DNA of 64,000 nucleotides, from positions 496,001-560,000 of the forward strand of contig OY969889.1 in NCBI GenBank assembly GCA_963704335.1, read 5' to 3'. Of this stretch, positions 58,207 to 64,000 are shown in pieces. This DNA is from PALSA-612 sp963704335 (lineage in GTDB: Bacteria; Actinomycetota; Thermoleophilia; Gaiellales; Gaiellaceae). How positions within the stretch are numbered: the first letter of the stretch is position 1; each line of letters opens with the position of its first letter. The notes below the pieces were generated by a model, which made no database searches, was not told the DNA's origin, and worked only from the letters and a program-made list of their open reading frames with translations. The translations under genes and the position numbers were made by a program.

Positions 58207-59389
58207 TCAACCGGCAATACGTGCCAGCGACCGCTCCGGACGCTGGGCGTGCCAATCGGTCGTCTGCTGGAACGCCTTGGCGGCGGCCAGCGGGGTACCG
58301 TCCTCGCCCTGCCGGCCGATCAGCGACAGCCCTACCGGCAAGCCGTCGACGAAGCCGCAGGGCAGGCTCAGCGCGGGCAGCCCGAGCAGGGCTGCCGGCG
58401 AGTTGTAGGGCATGAGCAGCAGGCGGTAGTCCTCGGGGATCGCATCCAGCCGCGGCGCCGTGATCGGCATTGCCGGCGCCACGAGCAGGTCGTATCCACC
58501 CAGCGCACTCTCGTATTCGGCGCGCGCCCAGCGACGCGCACGCAAGCCCGTGATGTAGGCGGTCGACGGCAGCAGCAGGCCGGCAAGCAGCCGCGCACGG
58601 ACGTCCGCGCCGTAGTCGGCCAGCCTCGTGCGCAGCCAGGGGAGGTGGGCGCTCGTGGCCTCCGGGAGCATGATCAGCTGCGTGATAGTCGACAGCTCGT
58701 CGTGGAGCGGGAGCGTTACCGGCTCCTTGCGCCCCGGCAGATCGTCGAGCGCCCGTTCACATACCGTCGTCACCGCGGGGTCTGCGCGCTCGAACAGGCT
58801 CGTGACGATGCCCACGCGAAGGTCGCTGCCCGCCGACCGGCCACCGAGCGGCTCGTCCGCCATCGTTTCGAGCAGCCGCTCGCACTCTTCTGCGCTCCAC
58901 GCCAGCGGGCCCACCGTGTCGAGCGACCAGGCCGTGGGCACGACGCCGCGAGACGAGACGAGCCCCCAGCTCGGCCGGATGCCCGTGACGCCGCAGAAAG
59001 CGGCGGGGATCCGCACCGAGCCGGCGGTGTCCGTGCCGAGCGCGGCATCGACGAGGCCCGCCGCGACGGCCGCACCGCTACCTCCGCTCGAGCCACCGCA
59101 GATGTGCTCTGGGTGCCACGGGTTGAGCGCGGGCCCGAAGTGAGGGCTGGTCGTCGAAGCGCCGTACGCGAACTCGTGGGTGTTGACCTTTCCGGCGATC
59201 GTGGCGCCCGCTGCCCGCAGCCGCGCGACGCACTCGGCATCCTCCGCCGGCACGCGGTGCAGCACCTTCGACGCTGCCGTCGTCGGCATGCCGGCGACGT
59301 CGATCACGTCTTTGACGCCGATCACAGGCCCGCCGTCGCCCGGCTGGCGGATCGAGGTGGAGAAACGCGTTGAACGGGTCGAGCGTCAC
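58207..59389 (-). pseudogene. Amidase-signature enzyme (AtzE-like), N-terminal frameshift
   Basis: The main frame carries the amidase-signature core: Lys in VKDVIDVAG, GGSSGGSGAAVAAGLVDAALGTDTAGSVR with the Ser-cisSer-Lys triad, and VLSLIGR-type ending. The N-terminal 17 residues (starting VTLDPFNAFLHLDPPA) are in another frame that runs into the core only if one G of the GGG at 59341-59339 (minus strand) is removed; this gives 393 residues. The GTG at 59389 overlaps the stop of an AtzG-like gene. Likely a carboxybiuret-, allophanate- or related amide hydrolase. Confidence 0.75.
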
Positions 59390-59559
59390 GGCGTCGCCTC
59401 AGCGGGAAGACGCTCCTCGAGCTCGTCGAGCGCGGGCAGGATGCGCTCGAGGAAGCCGAGCACGCCCTCCAGGTCTTCATCCTCGGGAAAGACACCCTGC
59501 GCGGCGGCAAGGGCACGCAGGTGCTCCACGGCTGGTACGGGGCTAGACTCTGCGCCCAT
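59386..59559 (-). CDS. AtzG/GatC-like small subunit
   Basis: 57 residues with the pattern VEHLRALAAAQGVFPEDEDLEGVLGFLERILPALDELEERLPAE, similar in size and helix pattern to the small AtzG (DUF4089) or GatC proteins that stabilise amidase-signature enzymes. Its stop overlaps the amidase GTG (GTGA). The ATG shares the four bases CATG with the divergent FmdB-type gene; an in-frame GTG at 59529 is an alternative start. Confidence 0.6.
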   Translation of the reverse strand: MGAESSPVPAVEHLRALAAAQGVFPEDEDLEGVLGFLERILPALDELEERLPAEATP

Positions 59560-59749
59560 GCCGATCTACGAGTACCGGTGTGAGAAGTGCGAGGAGGAGT
59601 ACGAGGAGTACCTCTCGACGTCCGACAAGCCCGCGCCACCGTGCCCGAGCTGCGGCTCGAAGAAGGCGGAGCGGCTGATGTCGCAGATCAACACCGAGTG
59701 GCAGCCCAGCGACGTCGACTGGGGCAGCGTCGGCAAGAAGTGGGACTGA
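59558..59749 (+). CDS. FmdB-type zinc-ribbon protein
   Basis: 63 residues. Two CxxC knuckles (YRCEKCEEE and CPSCGSKKAERL) form a zinc ribbon; the start MPIYEYRC is the FmdB/putative regulatory family signature. Its name comes from the formamidase operon of methylotrophs, so nearby amidases fit. TAGACT (59544-59549) lies 8 nt before the ATG, suggesting leaderless transcription. Starts divergently inside the AtzG-like gene's start. Confidence 0.82.
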   Translation: MPIYEYRCEKCEEEYEEYLSTSDKPAPPCPSCGSKKAERLMSQINTEWQPSDVDWGSVGKKWD

Positions 59750-59775
59750 GACAGCCGCTCGAGCCACCTCGATGG

Positions 59776-60177
59776 CTACTTGAGTGGGCTCGTGCCGGCC
59801 ATCCAGATGATCACGCGCTTGAAGCGCCCGTCCGCGTCGACGTCGAAGAAGTTGCAGTTGTGCATGTCGTTCACCGTGCCGTCCTTCAGCTCGCCGACGT
59901 AGCTCTGCTCGGTCGCGACCTTGCCCGCGGCCTCCTCGACCACGATGTTGAGGATCTCGTGCCGGATCGTGCTCGATGCGGCGAAGAAGTCCGCGAACAT
60001 CCGCCGGATCTCGTCCGCGCCGGCGAAGGTCGCGTGGTCGGTTTGCACGGTGAGCGTGGCGTCGTCCGCGAAGTGCTCCAGGACGGCATCGACGTCCATC
60101 GCGTCGACAGCGTCGAAGTACGTCTGCGGCGCGGCAGCGAGTGCCTCACGCGTCCAGGTGGTGGCTGTCGTAGCCAT
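59776..60177 (-). CDS. SnoaL-like (NTF2-fold) protein
   Basis: 133 residues from an ATG with AAAGGAGG upstream. The pattern YFDAVDAMDVDAVLEHFADDATLTVQ and RMFADFFAAS matches SnoaL/NTF2-like folds that bind small hydrophobic ligands or act as ring-closing and isomerase enzymes. Function unknown. Divergent from the alpha/beta hydrolase gene. Confidence 0.75.
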   Translation of the reverse strand: MATTATTWTREALAAAPQTYFDAVDAMDVDAVLEHFADDATLTVQTDHATFAGADEIRRMFADFFAASSTIRHEILNIVVEEAAGKVATEQSYVGELKDGTVNDMHNCNFFDVDADGRFKRVIIWMAGTSPLK

Positions 60178-60212
60178 AACTAGTCCTCCTTTGGAGTAAT
60201 CGCGCAGCACGC

Positions 60213-61073
60213 GTGATGATGTCAGACTTTCGACCCGTGCCATACACGCGGCTGGCCGACGAGACACGCATCTACTACGACTTCAACGGGCCGGATGACG
60301 GTCGTCCGACGATCCTTCAGTTCGGCGGCGGCTTGTTCGGCCGCCACAACTTCGGCGCCGTCAACGACGGATTTCAGGAGGAGGGCTACCGACTGCTCGC
60401 GTTCGACGCGCGCGGCTACGGCGCGTCCGACCACCCGCACGAGGAATTCACGATCAGGGGTTGGGCCGACGACGGCGCCGCGCTGCTCGATGCACTGGGG
60501 GTGGACCGTGTCCTCGTCCACGGCACGTCGATGGGCGGCATGATCGCCATCGCCTTCGCCGCGCTGCACGGCGAGCGCACGATCGCCGCCTGTGCCGACG
60601 TCGCGTTCGCGAAGCCCGACGTCTACCGCAAGACCCTGTTCCGGGTCTGGCGGCGCATGGCCGAGTCGATGCCCTGGGACGACTTCTCCGACCACGTGAC
60701 GACACAGGCCGTCGGCCCGAAGTTCCTCGAGAGCGAGGAGGGCAAGGACACGTTCGCGCTCGTCCGCACGGTGATCGGGTGGAACGATCCCTACACCGTC
60801 CGGCAGGCCTGCATCGCCATGGAGGAGATGGATCTGACGACGCTCGTCCCGCATATCTCGGTGCCACTGCTGATGACGAACGGCACGTACGACATCCTTT
60901 GCCCGCCCGAGCTCGCGCCGTCGGGTCTCGGAGCGCGACAGATGGCGGCCATGAACCCGAACATTACGACGCACGAGTTCCCCGACATCGGCCACGCCGA
61001 CCTCATCGAGTGCCCGGACGACGCCGTCCGCATCGTCAGCGCCTTCTTCAAGCAGGCGCTCAGCGGGTCCTAG
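60213..61073 (+). CDS. Alpha/beta hydrolase
   Basis: 286 residues. The nucleophile elbow is GTSMGG (Ser about residue 110), the oxyanion region FGGGLFG, and Asp/His candidates lie in TYDILCPPE and DIGHADLI. No signal peptide. GTG at 60213 and ATG at 60216 or 60219 are all possible starts with no ribosome site. A carboxylesterase or lactone-hydrolase role is plausible. Overlaps the convergent cysteine-dioxygenase-like gene by 4 bp. Confidence 0.8.
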   Translation: MMMSDFRPVPYTRLADETRIYYDFNGPDDGRPTILQFGGGLFGRHNFGAVNDGFQEEGYRLLAFDARGYGASDHPHEEFTIRGWADDGAALLDALGVDRVLVHGTSMGGMIAIAFAALHGERTIAACADVAFAKPDVYRKTLFRVWRRMAESMPWDDFSDHVTTQAVGPKFLESEEGKDTFALVRTVIGWNDPYTVRQACIAMEEMDLTTLVPHISVPLLMTNGTYDILCPPELAPSGLGARQMAAMNPNITTHEFPDIGHADLIECPDDAVRIVSAFFKQALSGS

Positions 61074-61663
61074 TCCTCCTCGCACGAGACGTTGACATAG
61101 CCGGAGCGGAACGGATGGGCTTCGCCGGACTCCGGGTCGAACGCGTGTCGCCAGACGCAGCCCGTGTCGTTCGTCAGGAGGTGGATCGAGACCGACGTCT
61201 CCGCAGACGTCGTGCGCACGCGGTGGATGTCGTCCCGCGGCGGTATGAGCGCGTAGAAGTCGCCCGGGGCAAGCGCACGCCGCTCGGTGAGCTCGAGCGC
61301 GCCGTTCCGCTGCGCGTAGATCTCCTCGTCCTGGTTGCCCCGGTACAAGCCGACGAGACCCCATGCCAGGTGATCGTGGATCGGCGTCTCTGACGCAGAG
61401 GGGACGACGAGCGAGAAGAGCGAGAGCGAGCCGTCGTCGGTCCGGTAGAGCAGCCACTGGCCGATCCCGCCACCCATGCCGCTGTCCACGGCCGGCTCCG
61501 CGTACTGCGCGGGGAGCCAGCCGTCATCCGCGAGCAGATCGGCGAAGCGCGGCCGGATGGCGGCGATCGCCTCCTCCGGTGAGCCCGAGGAGTCGATTGC
61601 CTCGCGGACGTGGGCAACGAAGCCGCGGACCGTGGGCGTGTCGAGGACGAACTCGTCGGTCAC
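61070..61663 (-). CDS. Cysteine dioxygenase/3-mercaptopropionate dioxygenase-like cupin
   Basis: 197 residues from a GTG. Iron ligands are the HxH in PIHDHLAWGLVGLYRG (about residue 95) and His in PPRDDIHRV. The family oxidises cysteine or 3-mercaptopropionate to sulfinic acids. It is one of few sulfur genes in the window along with the sulfite-oxidase-like gene at 39.7 kb, which could act later in the same flow of sulfur; this link is an inference. Confidence 0.78.
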   Translation of the reverse strand: MTDEFVLDTPTVRGFVAHVREAIDSSGSPEEAIAAIRPRFADLLADDGWLPAQYAEPAVDSGMGGGIGQWLLYRTDDGSLSLFSLVVPSASETPIHDHLAWGLVGLYRGNQDEEIYAQRNGALELTERRALAPGDFYALIPPRDDIHRVRTTSAETSVSIHLLTNDTGCVWRHAFDPESGEAHPFRSGYVNVSCEED

Positions 61664-61690
61664 GTCTTCAAGTCTGGCTCAGATCGAGTG

Positions 61691-62608
61691 TCATGACTGC
61701 GGTTCGCCGGCTTTCACGAGGGCGGTGATGGTCGCGTTCACCGGCGCAACGAGCCCGAGGACGGTTGCACGCGAAGGAATGGCGCCGTTGATGGCATCGA
61801 TCTCGCTCGGCCGCCCGGCCAGCCGGTCGAGGAGCATCGAGGGTCGCGCATCCCTGATGCGTTCGCCGAAGGCGGCCGTGTGTTCCACGGGGTCGTCGAA
61901 GCCGAGGGCGACGCCGCTCGCCACGGCGACCTCGTAGGCCTCCAGCGCGCACGACGATGCGATTGACCACGCGTGCGGGTCGTCGAGCACCTCCCCGATC
62001 GTCCGCTCGAGCACGGTGCACGTGCCGCTGAAGCAGACGTTGCAGACGAGCTTCTCCCACACCAGCCGCTCGACGTCGTCCTCCGCCTGCACGGCGAAGC
62101 CTGCGGCGCGCCACGTCTCTGCGATCTGCTCGACGCGCGGGCTCACCTGCCCCCCGGGCTCGCCCAGCCGCACGAGCTCCATGCCGTGGTGATGGACATG
62201 CCCGGGCGCAACGACGGACGCGCCGAAGCCTCCGGCGATGCCGACGACGATCCGCTCGTCTCCGAGCACGCCCGCTGCGACTTCCGGCGAGCCGAGCCCG
62301 TTCTGCATCGTGAGCACCGTCGTCTCGGGCCCGAGCAGCGCCCGCGCGCTCTCGGCAGCGGCGCGGACCTGCATCGCCTTGGTCGCGATCACGACCAGGT
62401 CGACCTCGCCCACCTCGGCGGGGTCCGAGGTCGCATTCACGTGCACGACGCGGTCGCCGCTCGCCCCCTCCACGCGCAACCCGTGCTCGCGTATGGCGGC
62501 GACGTGCTCGTCCCACGGATCGATCGCCCAGACGTCGTTACCGGCATCGCCGAGCAGACCGGCGTAGACCGATCCCATTGCCCCCGCGCCGACGATCGCG
62601 ATCCTCAT
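61691..62608 (-). CDS. 2-dehydropantoate 2-reductase family (PanE/ApbA)
   Basis: 305 residues from the ATG at 62608, 4 bp after the deacetylase stop. The N-terminal NADP-binding motif IAIVGAGAMGSVYAGLL, the central TMQNGLG and the C-terminal Lys region WEKLVCNVCFSGTC are those of PanE. It may be ketopantoate reductase or a related ketoacid reductase, since no other pantothenate gene is here. Confidence 0.8.
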   Translation of the reverse strand: MRIAIVGAGAMGSVYAGLLGDAGNDVWAIDPWDEHVAAIREHGLRVEGASGDRVVHVNATSDPAEVGEVDLVVIATKAMQVRAAAESARALLGPETTVLTMQNGLGSPEVAAGVLGDERIVVGIAGGFGASVVAPGHVHHHGMELVRLGEPGGQVSPRVEQIAETWRAAGFAVQAEDDVERLVWEKLVCNVCFSGTCTVLERTIGEVLDDPHAWSIASSCALEAYEVAVASGVALGFDDPVEHTAAFGERIRDARPSMLLDRLAGRPSEIDAINGAIPSRATVLGLVAPVNATITALVKAGEPQS

Positions 62609-62612
62609 CGGC

Positions 62613-63500
62613 TCAGCCGGGCATGTGGTGCTCATGCCAGTGGCGGGCGATCTCTGCGCGGGTCGTCACCCATACGCCGTCCCTTGCTTTCACGTGCGCG
62701 AGAAAGCGGTCGAGCCCATCAGCGCGTCCAGGCCGGCCGACGATTCGGCAGTGAAGCCCGACCGACATCATCCTGCCGCCTTCCTCGTACAGGCGCTCGA
62801 ACGAGTCGACGAGGTAGTCGTGGAAGTCCGAGGCGGTGACGAAACCGTTGGGGATGAGGAACTTGAAGTCGTTCGCATCGAGCGTGTACGGGATGACGAG
62901 GTGCTGGTGCCCGGCCACCTCGACCCAGTAGGGAAGCTCGTCTGCGTACGAGTCGGAGTCGTAGAGGAAGCCGCCCTCCTCGACGACCAGCCGCCGCGTG
63001 GCCGCCGAGACCCGTCCCGTGTACCAGCCCACCGGCCGCTGCCCGCAGGCGCGCTCGATGGTCTCGATCGCGTGTCGCATGTCGGCACGCTCGTCCTCTT
63101 CGGACACATCGAGGTAGTCGATCCATCGCCAGCCGTGGCTCGCCACCTCCCAGCCGGCGTCGGCCATCGCTCGCGCCGCGGCCGGGTTAGCCTCGAGCGC
63201 CTGGCCGACCGCGTAGACGGTCAACGGCAGGTCGTGCTCGCGGAAGATGCGGTGGACGCGCCAGAAGCCGGCGCGGCTGCCGAACTCGAACATCGACTCG
63301 GTGTTGAGGTTGCGGCGGCCCACCGTCGGCGGCGCGCCGACGACCTCGTGCAGATACGCCTCGGACTCGGGGTCGCCCTCGAGCGGCGTCCTCTCGCCAC
63401 CCTCCTCGTAGTTGAGCACGAAGCTGAGCGCCAGGCGGGCACCGCCCGGCCACTTCGGGTCGGGCGGATGCGCCCCGTAGCCGATGAGGTCGCGGCTCAT
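62613..63500 (-). CDS. puuE: PuuE-type allantoinase (polysaccharide deacetylase family)
   Basis: 295 residues starting inside the RidA stop (ATGA). The start RDLIGYGAHPPDPKWPGGARLALSF with NYEEGGE closely fits PuuE allantoinase; EVASHGWRWIDYL holds the active-site His pair and GLHCRIVGRPGR the C-terminal His. It would open allantoin to allantoate for the two M20 amidases found at 43-51 kb. A sugar deacetylase role is less likely because of the GYG and NYEEGGE motifs. Confidence 0.82.
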   Translation of the reverse strand: MSRDLIGYGAHPPDPKWPGGARLALSFVLNYEEGGERTPLEGDPESEAYLHEVVGAPPTVGRRNLNTESMFEFGSRAGFWRVHRIFREHDLPLTVYAVGQALEANPAAARAMADAGWEVASHGWRWIDYLDVSEEDERADMRHAIETIERACGQRPVGWYTGRVSAATRRLVVEEGGFLYDSDSYADELPYWVEVAGHQHLVIPYTLDANDFKFLIPNGFVTASDFHDYLVDSFERLYEEGGRMMSVGLHCRIVGRPGRADGLDRFLAHVKARDGVWVTTRAEIARHWHEHHMPG

Positions 63501-63877
63501 GCGCTCCTGCGGGCGACGGCCTCGATCTCGACGAGCACACCCGGTGGCAAGCCGGCCTGGACGCTCGTGCGCGCGGGATAGGGCTCAGCGAAGAACTCGC
63601 GGTAGACACGGTTGTAGCCGTCGAAGTCGCCGAGGTCGGGGAGAAACGCGTTCACCTTCAGCACGTCGTCGAGCGTGCACCCGGCCGCCTCGAGACACAT
63701 CCTGACGTTCTCCAGCGTCTGCCTCGTCTGCTCCTCGATCCCACCCGCCACGAGCGAGCCCTCCGAGTCGTGCGCAACCTGCCCTGCCGTGTAGACGAGA
63801 TCGCCGCTGATCACCACGGGCGAGTACGGCGGCTTCGGCATGGCCATTCCCTCAGGTTGAAGTGCCTGTCTGGGCAT
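63497..63877 (-). CDS. RidA/YjgF family protein, second copy
   Basis: 126 residues from the ATG at 63877, with GAGGAGAG upstream. VVISGDLVYTAGQVA and DVLKVNAFLPDLGDFDGYNRVYREFF match the family; the catalytic Arg is present in ARTSVQAGLPPGVLVEIEAVA, unlike the copy at 44.5 kb. It deaminates imine intermediates and precedes the allantoinase in the transcript. Confidence 0.85.
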   Translation of the reverse strand: MPRQALQPEGMAMPKPPYSPVVISGDLVYTAGQVAHDSEGSLVAGGIEEQTRQTLENVRMCLEAAGCTLDDVLKVNAFLPDLGDFDGYNRVYREFFAEPYPARTSVQAGLPPGVLVEIEAVARRSA

Positions 63878-64000
63878 GTGTCTCTCCTCTCGTCGTGTCT
63901 CCAAATACACCGGCGCCGGCCAACTCACTTACGCGCTCCGGCGAGTACCCGCACAGCTCGATGAGCACGGCCTCCGTGTGTTCGCCGCGTGTCGGCGCGG
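63852..64000 (-). CDS. CaiB/BaiF CoA-transferase, C-terminal end, cut by window
   Basis: 49 residues in the minus strand from the right edge to a stop at 63852. APTRGEHTEAVLIELCGYSPERVSELAGAGV is the usual ending of class III CoA-transferases. It overlaps the start of the second RidA gene by 26 bp, indicating that the operon continues to the right of the window. Confidence 0.7.
   Translation of the reverse strand, partial: APTRGEHTEAVLIELCGYSPERVSELAGAGVFGDTTRGETHAQTGTST

Noticed and set aside
1..64000. tRNA, rRNA, CRISPR, prophage and transposase genes
   Set aside because: No cloverleaf with CCA-like end, spaced direct repeats, phage structural gene or DDE/tyrosine recombinase was recognised on reading both strands.

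Overview
This is a 64-kb stretch of very GC-rich bacterial chromosome, packed with genes. Frequent GTG and TTG starts, 4-base ATGA/GTGA gene overlaps, an F420-type LLM oxidoreductase, a DasR-like GntR regulon and many apparently leaderless genes point to a soil actinobacterium, plausibly of the Thermoleophilia (Gaiellales/Solirubrobacterales). That placement is inference. I saw no rRNA, tRNA, CRISPR array, phage gene or transposase.

Layout. 1-15.3 kb is mixed housekeeping and environmental genes: a cut S41 protease, dienelactone hydrolase, phosphoribosyltransferase, a secreted glycoside hydrolase coupled to an anchored protein, two divergent 2OG-Fe(II) oxygenases, a secreted polyproline protein, nitroreductase, membrane-anchored copper nitrite reductase, superoxide dismutase, an ornithine-cyclodeaminase/PLP-lyase pair, a CoxG-like protein, an EamA transporter and DNA polymerase IV. 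15.3-25 kb is a complete amino-sugar and cell-wall-sugar locus: murQ-nagA-SIS deaminase on the minus strand, and divergently an ABC ATPase, GntR regulator, sugar-binding protein, two permeases and NagZ. Two DasR-type operators (AGTGGT-n4-ACCA) sit at the two control points. 26-38.6 kb is one 12.6-kb minus-strand polyamine unit of 11 genes: GabT, PotA, PotD, PotB, PotC, a second PotD-like protein, aminobutyraldehyde dehydrogenase, APC permease, universal stress protein, class III aminotransferase and FAD oxidoreductase. A divergent third PotD-like gene is followed by a sulfite-oxidase-like gene. 40.8-64 kb is rich in amide, ureide and hydantoin catabolism: two M20 carbamoyl/allantoate amidases, acetamidase, hydantoinase, isochorismatase-type amidase, an AtzE/AtzG-like amidase pair and a PuuE-type allantoinase. 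Among them lie aconitase, a tartrate/isopropylmalate-type dehydrogenase, transporters, two RidA proteins, cysteine dioxygenase, PanE and small unknown genes. The right edge cuts a CaiB/BaiF CoA-transferase.

Three features stand out. (1) A family of about 167-bp imperfect hairpins occurs four times (4.2, 10.2, 25.0 and 46.5 kb). The inner sequence is nearly identical, while the outer arms differ but stay complementary; one copy supplies the stop codons of both convergent neighbours. (2) At least 16 genes show a TAnnnT hexamer 5-8 nt before the start codon and no Shine-Dalgarno sequence, implying widespread leaderless transcription. (3) Four otherwise intact genes (38.6-59.4 kb) each carry a frameshift that removing one base would repair. 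These are either recent lesions or insertion errors in the sequence.
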